The position numbers and the translations under genes were made by a program. Below, one piece after another: positions 6,625 through 13,567 of a stretch of DNA of 16,033 nt; within the stretch, counting starts at the first letter, position 1; each line of letters opens with the position of its first letter. The stretch comes from Verrucomicrobiota bacterium (GTDB taxonomy: Bacteria; Verrucomicrobiota; Verrucomicrobiia; Opitutales; Opitutaceae): NCBI GenBank assembly GCA_023426435.1, contig JAFAAS010000050.1, forward strand, positions 1-16,033. Reading direction: 5' to 3'. The notes under the pieces are model-generated. The model did no database searches. It had not been told where the DNA came from and saw only the letters and a list, made by a program, of their open reading frames with translations.

Positions 6625-7715
6625 TTTGTTTCGTTTCTCGCGGCGGAGCGCTCGATCGCGTCGAGCGTTTCATGAAGGGCAACGGCGTCGCGAAAGCTGG
6701 GCGCCGAGCGCGTGCCGGAGCGGATATCTTGCGCAATTAATGCGTAAAGACGCGCGACATTCCGCGCGACCGAGTTGTCGGGCCAGCCTTCATAAGCGGA
6801 CGCGGGGGGTGTCAGTGGAGCGAGCTCGCGCGCGTCGCCGTTGGCGCCGAGAATCGACAGCTGCACGATCTGGCCGTGGCCGTTGGCGCCGGTGACCTGG
6901 AGGTCGCCTTTCGTGCCGTTGATTTCCCACAGCAAATTGGTCCCGCGCGACATGCCGCCGCGATAATGGATGGAGAACGCGGCGCCGCTCTGAAGCGTGC
7001 CGTGCACGAGGATTTGATCGTGCGAAGTCACGGGGATCGTTTCTCCCGTGTCGGTTACCCGCGTGGTTTTGCGTCGGTTGAGCATGCGCGCGGACAAATC
7101 GCCGAGATCGCCGAGCACATCGCGCAGGCCAGCAAGGGTGTGTCCGAGCGGAATAGTGAGCAGCGTCGCGCCATTATTTTTGTCGTAGAGATAGGCGTGG
7201 GCGGCATCCGTCTCGCGGCCCCATTGGCCGCCACTCCCCACGAGGGTTGTCGAGAGCACTTCGCCCACAAAGCCGTCGGCGATGAGCTGCCGGAGATATT
7301 CGACTTCGGGCGCGACGCGCATCTGCGTGCCAACGGCGGCGACGACGCCCTTGGCTTCGGCGAGATCGGCGAGTGCGCGGGCTTCGGTGAGACCGTTGCC
7401 GAGCGGCCATTCGCAATAGACATGCTTGCCGGCGCGGAGCGCGGCGGTGACGAGTTCGTGGTGATGCGGCACCTTGACGGTCACGACAACGAGATCGACG
7501 TCGGGCGAGTTGACCAAGGCCTGCGCGTTTTCGAACGCATGCCGCAACCCGAAGGCGTCGGCGGCGGTCCGGGCGCTGGCGAGGCGGGTGTTTGCGACGC
7601 CCACGATTTCGTAATCGTCTGGCAGGGCTTTCAGCGCGGGAACATGCGCGGTAGCGGCCCAGTGGATACCGGGGTTCAGGCCGATGAATCCGACGCGGAT
7701 CGGTGAGTGGGTCAT
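6621..7715 (-). CDS. Gfo/Idh/MocA family oxidoreductase, Gal80-like
   Basis: A 364-residue protein with an N-terminal Rossmann fold (IRVGFIGLNPGIHWA, 6-20; VVVTVKVPHHHELV, 76-89) and a C-terminal alpha/beta domain (from about 125). The usual Glu-Lys-Pro motif is Glu102-Trp103-Pro104 (VYCEWPLG), as in Gal80-like members. In classical family enzymes that lysine takes part in catalysis, so this protein may be catalytically altered or may serve as a ligand sensor, as yeast Gal80 does. ATG 7715 was preferred over TTG 7730 because it places the Rossmann strand at residue 6. First gene of the operon: its stop overlaps the monooxygenase start by four bases. No Shine-Dalgarno is seen. Probably cytoplasmic and NAD(P)-binding; substrate unknown. 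Confidence 0.88.
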   Translation of the reverse strand: MTHSPIRVGFIGLNPGIHWAATAHVPALKALPDDYEIVGVANTRLASARTAADAFGLRHAFENAQALVNSPDVDLVVVTVKVPHHHELVTAALRAGKHVYCEWPLGNGLTEARALADLAEAKGVVAAVGTQMRVAPEVEYLRQLIADGFVGEVLSTTLVGSGGQWGRETDAAHAYLYDKNNGATLLTIPLGHTLAGLRDVLGDLGDLSARMLNRRKTTRVTDTGETIPVTSHDQILVHGTLQSGAAFSIHYRGGMSRGTNLLWEINGTKGDLQVTGANGHGQIVQLSILGANGDARELAPLTPPASAYEGWPDNSVARNVARLYALIAQDIRSGTRSAPSFRDAVALHETLDAIERSAARNETK

Positions 7716-7759
7716 AAGAAGTTCGGCCAAAGGATGGTCCGGAGGTTCAGATTCAATGT

Positions 7760-7775
7760 CGGTTATGAAGAACCG
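7760..7775. promoter_or_regulatory. Small inverted repeat upstream of the oxidoreductase operon
   Basis: CGGTT, six-base spacer ATGAAG, AACCG. It lies about 45 bases upstream of the Gal80-like start and could be an operator, but a five-base stem may easily arise by chance. Confidence 0.2.
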
Positions 7776-7790
7776 CCAATCGGGGCGGCA

Positions 7791-7808
7791 GTTCGCGCGG
7801 TTCGCGCG
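7791..7808. repeat. Tandem 9-mer GTTCGCGCG, two copies
   Basis: GTTCGCGCG at 7791-7799 is repeated directly at 7800-7808, two bases before the heptad array, suggesting that the whole 7791-7876 stretch grew by slippage. Confidence 0.5.
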
Positions 7809-7810
7809 CG

Positions 7811-7876
7811 GACTACGGACTACGGACTACGGACCACGGGACAACGGACCACGGGACTACGGGACAACGGACTACT
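7811..7876. repeat. Degenerate heptanucleotide tandem array, nine units
   Basis: Nine units of GAC[T/C/A]ACG: three identical GACTACG (7811-7831), then GACCACG, GACAACG, GACCACG, GACTACG, GACAACG and a final GACTACT. A single extra G sits before units 5, 7 and 8. The fourth base varies T,T,T,C,A,C,T,A,T while the other six are almost fixed. Such short arrays mutate by replication slippage. It lies about 95 bases upstream of the oxidoreductase operon and about 350 upstream of the receptor gene. It is not a CRISPR array: there are no spacers. Confidence 0.8.
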
Positions 7877-8017
7877 GAATACAGGGTGTTTGTTTTGACC
7901 GCGACGGGGCGCGGAGGGACGCGAAGGCGGGAGCGGGAAGCGGTGTTTGGGGGCGTTCGCTGTGGCGGGCGACACCTCGAGGCGCGCGGCCGGAATCTTC
8001 GGAGAAGACGCCGACGG

Positions 8018-8063
8018 CTTCGCCCACCCAGTGAGCGATCGCGGGGTTGAATGGTGGGCGAAG
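8018..8063. repeat. Perfect 11-base inverted repeat
   Basis: CTTCGCCCACC at 8018-8028 is the exact reverse complement of GGTGGGCGAAG at 8053-8063, around a 24-base spacer. It lies 160-210 bases before the receptor start. It could be a leader hairpin, a dispersed intergenic element or a binding site. Confidence 0.5.
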
Positions 8064-8089
8064 ACCTTGCCGGCATCGCCCCGAAGGTC
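8063..8089. repeat. Second inverted repeat, GACCTT/AAGGTC
   Basis: GACCTT (8063-8068) pairs perfectly with AAGGTC (8084-8089) around 15 bases. It begins on the last base of the preceding 11-base repeat, so the two could fold as consecutive hairpins. Confidence 0.35.
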
Positions 8090-8096
8090 AGGAAAG

Positions 8097-8109
8097 TTTA
8101 ACGATTAAA
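8097..8109. promoter_or_regulatory. AT-rich palindrome upstream of the receptor operon
   Basis: TTTAACGATTAAA is an odd-length palindrome (TTTAA-CGA-TTAAA) in an otherwise GC-rich region, about 115 bases before the receptor ATG. It has the shape of an operator or of an AT-rich promoter element. No matching regulator is present. Confidence 0.3.
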
Positions 8110-8224
8110 TCCACGTGCCCTCGCCGGCTTGCGCGCTCGCATCCTCAAATAGGGCCGCGGCCATTCATGGTCGCGTCAGGGATTCTCGCTTGAATCCGTG
8201 AAGCCTGATCAAACCCCAAAGAAC

Positions 8225-11197
8225 ATGAAGGAAAGATTCCATTCCTCCCCCGAGGATATCACACGATCCCAGCAGCGTTGTGAAAGTCGGCGCAGCTCCG
8301 CGCTCCTGACGGCGCTCCTTGCCAGCTTTGTCATGCCGCAGGCGATTTTGGCCCAGTCCGATCCGGCTCGGGGGGCGCAGGAAGATGAAGTGGTGATGCT
8401 TTCGCCCTTCACGGTGGAAGCCGAACAAGACCACGGATACCAGGCCGCGAGCACGACGGCGGGTTCACGCTTGTCGGTGTCGTTGAAGGAGACGTCCGCG
8501 ATGATCGGCGTGATCACGAAGGACTTTATGAACGACGTGGCCGCCGTGGACATCGCCGAAATCGGAAGCTGGGGCGCCAATGTTTACTTCACCGGCGCGG
8601 AAGACTCGTCCCTGCAACAGCAGCAGCTGCCCAACGCGATCATCCGCGGCATTCCCGGCAGCTTTCAGTCGCTCGCGCGTAATTACTTCATCACCTACAC
8701 GAATGTGTTCCCCTATAACGTGGAGCGCATCGAAATCCCGCGCGGTCCCAATGCCGCGCTTTACGGAGATGCGCCGCTCGGTGGTATTGTTAACTCGAAT
8801 ACAAAGCGGGCGAAGGCCGGCCGCGACTTCGGCCAGGTCGGTTTGCGCACCGATAGCGAGGGGAGCTTGCAGGGCACGCTCGATGTGAATGTCAGCGCTG
8901 GCAAGAAGCTGGCCGTGCGCGTCAACGCGATGTGGGAAGAGCGCGAAGGCTGGCGTGACGCCGACTTCCAGCGGAACCGGGCCATTCATCTGGCCGGCAC
9001 CTGGCATATCGCGAAGAACACGACGCTCCGTGGTGAATTCGAATACGGCATCACCAAGAAGAGCCTGCCGCCGCTGACCTACACCGATCAGGTCGCGAAC
9101 TGGGATGGCACCACGGTTTATACGGCGCCGCGCACGAGCAATTTTTCGAGCGCCACGGGCACGACGAGTTTCGCGACCTCGACCGATTATCTCATCTACG
9201 ACAGCGGCGCGCCGGAGCTTGGAATCGTCAACTGGCGCGGCTTCGGTCGCACGACCGGCACCGGACTCGCGCTTCTGGCGGAAGAGGATTATTCGGCCGA
9301 CCTTCGGCCGGGCCTCAGCCTTTTCCCCGTCGTGGGCGATCGCGCTTACACGTTCAATCCGCGCGACATGACGTGGAGCCAGCGAGAGGCGACGATGATG
9401 GCCGCCTATCTCGAGCACGTTTTCTTCGACAAGCTCGCCGTCGAGGTCGCCTACAACTATCAACTACCTGAAGTCACCCGCACGCTGGGTCTTTTTAACA
9501 CGATCTCGCGCGACATCAATCGCGTGCGGCCCGATGGAACGCCGAATCCCCATTTCGAGGATTTGTTCGCCGACATCGAATACACCCGCGATCAAACCCG
9601 CAACTGGGTGAACGATGGCCGCATCATGGCGACCTATCCGATCAAGCTCGGCTTCATGGAGCAGCGCATCATCGGTCTCTACGGCCAGCGTCGCGATTAC
9701 TACAACCAGTTTCGCCACAGCCTGACGCGCGTGAACGGAACGGACCGCCGCATCCGCAATGCGAACAACATCGTGCGCGTGCGGCGCTATCTCGAAGACG
9801 GCAACATCCCGCTGGGCGAACCGGCGGACTCGAACGGCCTTGATGTCGACTGGCTGGGCTATCGTTTCACGAAGGAAATGAAGAACACCGCCTATTCGCA
9901 GCTTGGCATGGCGGGACGTTATTGGGATGGCAAAGTCGCGACCACCTTCGGGTGGCGTCATGACGAATTCCGCCAGGACGTCACCGACCAAGCCGTGGCA
10001 GAATCCGCGCTTCTCATCGGCGATGCGCCGCGGCCGGTCTGGCGTTCGCAAAATCCCGTGCGTAACGCTTCGCCGAATGTGTGGGAGCGTTATCCGAATC
10101 GCTTCAAGGTCGATTCCTTCACCGCTGGCGGCGTTTACTTCCCGGTAAAATGGCTGGGGGTGTTCGCGAACTATTCGGAAGGATTCACCGTGCAGGGCGC
10201 AGGCTCCCATCTCGACAGCTCGCCGTGGGATCCGCCAACTAACACCGGCATCGATATCGGCGTGAAGGTCGAGTTCTTCGATGGCAAGGTCTCCGGCACC
10301 ATCAGCCGCTACAAGAGCGAGCGCACCGGCGTGGATCAGGGCCTCACGTCCCGCGCCAACGCGTTCAAGGAAATCTGGAATATCGTCGAGGCCGGTTACG
10401 TCGCCGAGGCGGCGGAAGCGGCGGCTGCGGGTAACCAGGCGTTGGCAGATCAACTGACAGCGACGGCGGACGCGAAAGGCGCGATCGGCGATGCCATCGC
10501 TCCTGGCGCCTACGATACCCGTGACACGAAAGCCAACGGCTGGGAACTCGATCTCGTCATCAACCCGACCAAGAACTGGCGCGGCATGGTCAACTTCTCG
10601 ATCTCGGACGCGTTTGTTTCCAACGCCTACTCCGAAACCAAGGCCTATTATAATCAATATGTGGATGAGTGGCGTGAACGCGCGGCGAACAGCGCGCTAA
10701 CGAACTCCAACGGCATCAACACCCGTCTGTCCACGATCGAGACTGGCTTCTTCAACAACACCGATGGCCGCACGCTCGATCGCACGCCGGATTATTCGGC
10801 CCGCGTTTTCACCACCTATCGATTCCCCGAAGGCAAGCTCAAGGGCCTGACCGTCGGCGGCGGTGCGCAGTTCGACGGCGCTCGCGTGATCGGTGCGCAG
10901 CAGGTTTGGGATCCGACCACGAAGGCGTTCATCACGCCTGATCCTTTGGCGTCCGTGAAGTCCGAGAGCTACATGCTTCTCAACGCCATGCTCGGCTACG
11001 ATTTCAAGCTCTGGGGGCACCGGATCAAGACCCAGCTCAACATCAACAATCTCCTCGATGAGGATCAGGTCGTCTTCACGGGCGTGAGCACCTACACCCG
11101 TTCGTCGGGCGGTGTGACGGAAGGTTACTTCGTTCCCGGAGCGCCGCGTTATCTCACGCCGCGGACGTTCGTCCTCTCGGCTTCGGTAAGCTTCTAA
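8225..11197 (+). CDS. TonB-dependent outer-membrane receptor
   Basis: A 990-residue outer-membrane transporter driven by TonB-ExbB-ExbD. After a 24-residue polar lead comes a hydrophobic signal segment (ALLTALLASFVMPQAILA), with likely cleavage after Ala43. The mature N-terminus VVMLSPFTVEAEQDHGYQAA resembles Opitutaceae receptors. The plug domain follows (about 60-190), with NAIIRGIPG, VERIEIPRGPNAALYGDAPLGGIVN (Arg173 begins RGPNA). The rest is a 22-strand barrel rich in alternating aromatic strands, ending in the typical terminal Phe (VLSASVSF). No N-terminal STN signalling domain. ATG 8225 was preferred to GTG 8198; neither has a clear Shine-Dalgarno, so nine more residues are possible. 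First gene of a plus-strand operon for esterase, phosphodiesterase and fucosidase, so a complex oligosaccharide is the likely cargo. Confidence 0.92.
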   Translation: MKERFHSSPEDITRSQQRCESRRSSALLTALLASFVMPQAILAQSDPARGAQEDEVVMLSPFTVEAEQDHGYQAASTTAGSRLSVSLKETSAMIGVITKDFMNDVAAVDIAEIGSWGANVYFTGAEDSSLQQQQLPNAIIRGIPGSFQSLARNYFITYTNVFPYNVERIEIPRGPNAALYGDAPLGGIVNSNTKRAKAGRDFGQVGLRTDSEGSLQGTLDVNVSAGKKLAVRVNAMWEEREGWRDADFQRNRAIHLAGTWHIAKNTTLRGEFEYGITKKSLPPLTYTDQVANWDGTTVYTAPRTSNFSSATGTTSFATSTDYLIYDSGAPELGIVNWRGFGRTTGTGLALLAEEDYSADLRPGLSLFPVVGDRAYTFNPRDMTWSQREATMMAAYLEHVFFDKLAVEVAYNYQLPEVTRTLGLFNTISRDINRVRPDGTPNPHFEDLFADIEYTRDQTRNWVNDGRIMATYPIKLGFMEQRIIGLYGQRRDYYNQFRHSLTRVNGTDRRIRNANNIVRVRRYLEDGNIPLGEPADSNGLDVDWLGYRFTKEMKNTAYSQLGMAGRYWDGKVATTFGWRHDEFRQDVTDQAVAESALLIGDAPRPVWRSQNPVRNASPNVWERYPNRFKVDSFTAGGVYFPVKWLGVFANYSEGFTVQGAGSHLDSSPWDPPTNTGIDIGVKVEFFDGKVSGTISRYKSERTGVDQGLTSRANAFKEIWNIVEAGYVAEAAEAAAAGNQALADQLTATADAKGAIGDAIAPGAYDTRDTKANGWELDLVINPTKNWRGMVNFSISDAFVSNAYSETKAYYNQYVDEWRERAANSALTNSNGINTRLSTIETGFFNNTDGRTLDRTPDYSARVFTTYRFPEGKLKGLTVGGGAQFDGARVIGAQQVWDPTTKAFITPDPLASVKSESYMLLNAMLGYDFKLWGHRIKTQLNINNLLDEDQVVFTGVSTYTRSSGGVTEGYFVPGAPRYLTPRTFVLSASVSF

Positions 11198-11218
11198 CCG
11201 AATACGATCCCGTTCGCG

Positions 11219-12586
11219 ATGAGACCTGTCCTGCTGACTTTGTGCCTTGCCGCCGCCTTCACCGGCGGCGGTCCGCTCCAAGCCTCCTCCGATCGGCTGG
11301 TGGTGTTGATCAGCATCGACGGGTTTCCCGCGTCGCTGTGGCGCCGCATGGATTCGCCGACTCCCAATCTCAGGAAGCTTGCGGCCGCGGGTGCGCAAGC
11401 GGATGCGATGACGGTAGCGAATCCCTCGCTGACGTGGCCGAATCACACGACGCTCGTCACGGGCGTGGCGCCGCGGCGGCATCGCGTGTTGTTCAACGGA
11501 TTGCTGGTTCGGAACGGCCCGGGCGAAGCGCCGGCCATCGATCCTCGTGCGACGAAGGAGCGACTGGTGCATGCGCCGACCGTTTACGATCTGGCGCATG
11601 CCGCCGGTTTGCGGACTGGCGAATCGAACTGGGTGGCGGTGGCCGGAGCCACGACGATCGACTGGCGCTTTCCTGAATTCCCCAAGGCGGACGATCCGCT
11701 GATTGCGGAGATGATGAAAGCCGGGCGGCTTACGCCCGAGGAGTTGAAGGGAATGGAGTGGGGGCAGCCCACGAATCTGCCCTGGCACGACGGAATCTGG
11801 ATGCGCGGCGCGCGTTACATCCTGGAAGCGCATCGGCCCAACCTCCTGTTGTATCATATTCTCACTACAGACTCGACGCACCACAACTATGGCCCGGGAA
11901 ACGTCGCGAGTTTTGCGGCGCTGGCCTTCGCCGACCGCTTGGTGGGCGAACTGGTGCAGAGTGTCGAGGAATCGGGGCGGATGAACGAAACCACCTTCGT
12001 CATCACCACCGATCACGGCTTTAAGAAAGTAAACCGCTTCGCCTACCCGAACGTGACGCTGAAGAAAGCGGGCCTGCTGCACGCCGCCGGACCGCGGATC
12101 GCGGCAGCGGACGTGTGCGTGCGCGGCGGCGGTGGAGTTGCGATGGTGTATATCACGGATCCATCGCGTCGCGTCGAACTCGGCCCCAAAGTGCGCGAGT
12201 TGCTCGCGGCGAACGAAGGCGTCGCGGAGGTTCTTGCTGGCAGCGATGGACCATCGCTGGGGATGCCGAGCCCGGACGAATTCGAAGGCATGGGCGACTT
12301 CATCCTGTATCCGAAGGACGGTTACGCATTTCGCGACAGCGCCACGGGCGAGGATGAGACGGGACCGGCCATCAACTACGCCGGCACACACGGAGCCAAG
12401 GCGAGCGATCCGGATCTCGACGGCATTTTCATCGCGTCGGGCAGGGGCGTTCGACTTGGAGCCACGCTTCCTCGCGTCCGAAACGTGGATGTGGCGCCGA
12501 CGGTGGCGCGGTTGCTTGGGCTGACGATGGAGGATGTCGACGGCCGGATCCTCGAAGAGATTCTCGTCGGTTCGACGGAGCGCTAG
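11219..12586 (+). CDS. Ectonucleotide pyrophosphatase/phosphodiesterase (NPP, alkaline-phosphatase superfamily)
   Basis: A 455-residue periplasmic phosphodiesterase with a signal peptide (MRPVLLTLCLAAAFTGGGPLQA). Two-metal active-site residues are all in place: Asp34 (LISIDGF), nucleophile Thr72 in NPSLTWPNHTTLVTG, Asp218 and His222 (TDSTHHNYGP), Asp265-His266 (TTDHGF) and His391 (YAGTHG). This set defines the NPP branch, which hydrolyses phosphodiester or pyrophosphate bonds of nucleotides, phospholipids or sugar derivatives. It starts 21 bases after the receptor stop, with no strong Shine-Dalgarno, and 12 bases separate it from the next gene. In this operon it may remove phosphate-linked groups from the imported glycan or salvage phosphate; the substrate is inferred only from context. 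Confidence 0.9.
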   Translation: MRPVLLTLCLAAAFTGGGPLQASSDRLVVLISIDGFPASLWRRMDSPTPNLRKLAAAGAQADAMTVANPSLTWPNHTTLVTGVAPRRHRVLFNGLLVRNGPGEAPAIDPRATKERLVHAPTVYDLAHAAGLRTGESNWVAVAGATTIDWRFPEFPKADDPLIAEMMKAGRLTPEELKGMEWGQPTNLPWHDGIWMRGARYILEAHRPNLLLYHILTTDSTHHNYGPGNVASFAALAFADRLVGELVQSVEESGRMNETTFVITTDHGFKKVNRFAYPNVTLKKAGLLHAAGPRIAAADVCVRGGGGVAMVYITDPSRRVELGPKVRELLAANEGVAEVLAGSDGPSLGMPSPDEFEGMGDFILYPKDGYAFRDSATGEDETGPAINYAGTHGAKASDPDLDGIFIASGRGVRLGATLPRVRNVDVAPTVARLLGLTMEDVDGRILEEILVGSTER

Positions 12587-12598
12587 GCGCGGTCTTTC

Positions 12599-13567
12599 AT
12601 GGGTGCTGCTGCCTTCATCGCGCGGATCTGGCCGCGAGCCTTTTGCTGGGGCGCGATCATCCTGGCTGCATCAGTGATGAAAGGCGCTTCGCAGCAGGAC
12701 GCTGCTGGGCGTCACGTTCTCGAACGTGACGGACTTTCGGTGACAATCGAAACGTCGGTCCGACGAGCCACGCCGCGTTTTGACGAAACGGCGGCGGTGA
12801 GTGCGGTTCGATGGAACGGCCGCGATTGGCTCACCGGGGCGGGTTTGGCTGATGAGTTCGGATTGGAGGGCTTTGGCGTGTTGGGCTTCAAGGAGGCTCC
12901 GATCGGTGGCGACTTCATTAAGATTGGAGTGGGCGTTCTTACTCGCGACGTTCCGGGAACGTATCGTTTTCAGCACTCCTATCCACGACGGAGCGGGTTT
13001 GCGGTGCAGGTGATCGCGCGCGAGACCGAGGTGAAGGTAGCGCAGCGCTCCGGCGAGGTGAACGGCTACGGTTACGATTACGCGAAAACCTATACGATCG
13101 AGGCGGCCGGGCGGCTGGTGATTGCCTACGAACTCACCAATCGAGGCGGCCTCGCGTTCAGGTTCGAACACTACAATCACAATTTCTTCGGCGTGAAGAG
13201 CGTCGGCGGAGCGAAGGGTTCTCGAATTGAGACGCCGCTACGATTGCAGAATCCCCCCGAAGGCTGGTCCTTGGTAAGCGATCATGACGCACAATGGGTC
13301 GGGGCAGATTTCCCCGCGCCCGGTCGTTTCTGGCGGATGCCGATGAATCCGGCGGCGGAAAGGCATGCGCTGAAACTGTCATTGAAAGATGGATACTCGG
13401 TGCGAATGACCGGCAGCAGTGCGGTGACCCGACTTTCGGTCTGGGTGGATGAGACGGCGATTTGCCCGGAGCTGTTCAGCCGATTCACGCTGGAGCCGGG
13501 AGAAACAGCGCGATGGACGCGCACGTATGAGTTTTTCAAATCGGGGGAAAGGAGCGCCGCGCTATGA
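12599..13567 (+). CDS. Secreted protein of probable galactose-mutarotase-like fold
   Basis: 322 residues with an N-terminal signal segment (FCWGAIILAASVMKGASQ), so periplasmic. I do not recognise a named family with certainty. The pattern suggests the beta-sandwich of aldose 1-epimerases: strands such as YTIEAAGRLVIAYELTNRGG, then FRFEHYNHNFFGV with His191 and His194 where GalM-type proteins keep a histidine motif, and the closing ELFSRFTLEPGETARWTRTYEF. If it is a mutarotase it would speed anomer interconversion of released sugars; it could instead be a non-catalytic sugar-binding relative. It begins 12 bases after the phosphodiesterase stop. Its own stop overlaps the next start by four bases (ATGA), so it is translationally coupled to the acetylesterase gene. 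Confidence 0.65.
   Translation: MGAAAFIARIWPRAFCWGAIILAASVMKGASQQDAAGRHVLERDGLSVTIETSVRRATPRFDETAAVSAVRWNGRDWLTGAGLADEFGLEGFGVLGFKEAPIGGDFIKIGVGVLTRDVPGTYRFQHSYPRRSGFAVQVIARETEVKVAQRSGEVNGYGYDYAKTYTIEAAGRLVIAYELTNRGGLAFRFEHYNHNFFGVKSVGGAKGSRIETPLRLQNPPEGWSLVSDHDAQWVGADFPAPGRFWRMPMNPAAERHALKLSLKDGYSVRMTGSSAVTRLSVWVDETAICPELFSRFTLEPGETARWTRTYEFFKSGERSAAL
13548..13554 (+). promoter_or_regulatory. Ribosome binding site of the acetylesterase gene
   Basis: AAAGGAG lies nine bases before ATG 13564, inside the end of the previous gene, and fixes the start at the ATGA overlap. Confidence 0.6.

Larger units (their letters stand above)
7716..8224. promoter_or_regulatory. Divergent intergenic region between oxidoreductase operon and receptor operon
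   Basis: About 509 bases with no credible gene; it must hold promoters for both operons. From left to right: an inverted repeat CGGTT/AACCG (7760-7775), a tandem 9-mer (7791-7808), the heptad array (7811-7876), a purine-rich stretch (about 7900-7950, rich in GCGGAGG and GCGAAGG), an 11-base inverted repeat (8018-8063), a 6-base one (8063-8089), and the palindrome TTTAACGATTAAA (8097-8109). I did not find a -35/-10 pair with good spacing. Confidence 0.5.

Noticed and set aside
7811..7876. Repeat array as CRISPR
   Set aside because: Units are seven bases, adjacent, without spacers, and no cas gene is present.
8198..8224. GTG start nine codons upstream of the receptor ATG
   Set aside because: No Shine-Dalgarno supports it and the ATG is the commoner codon. 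It remains possible.
10697..12391. A 564-codon open frame on the minus strand, and other long antisense frames such as 9464-10657 (minus), 5482-6675 (plus) and 3020-3796 (minus)
   Set aside because: They lie opposite genes with complete family motifs. Their products are rich in Arg, Ala and His without any recognisable domain, as expected for antisense frames in GC-rich DNA.
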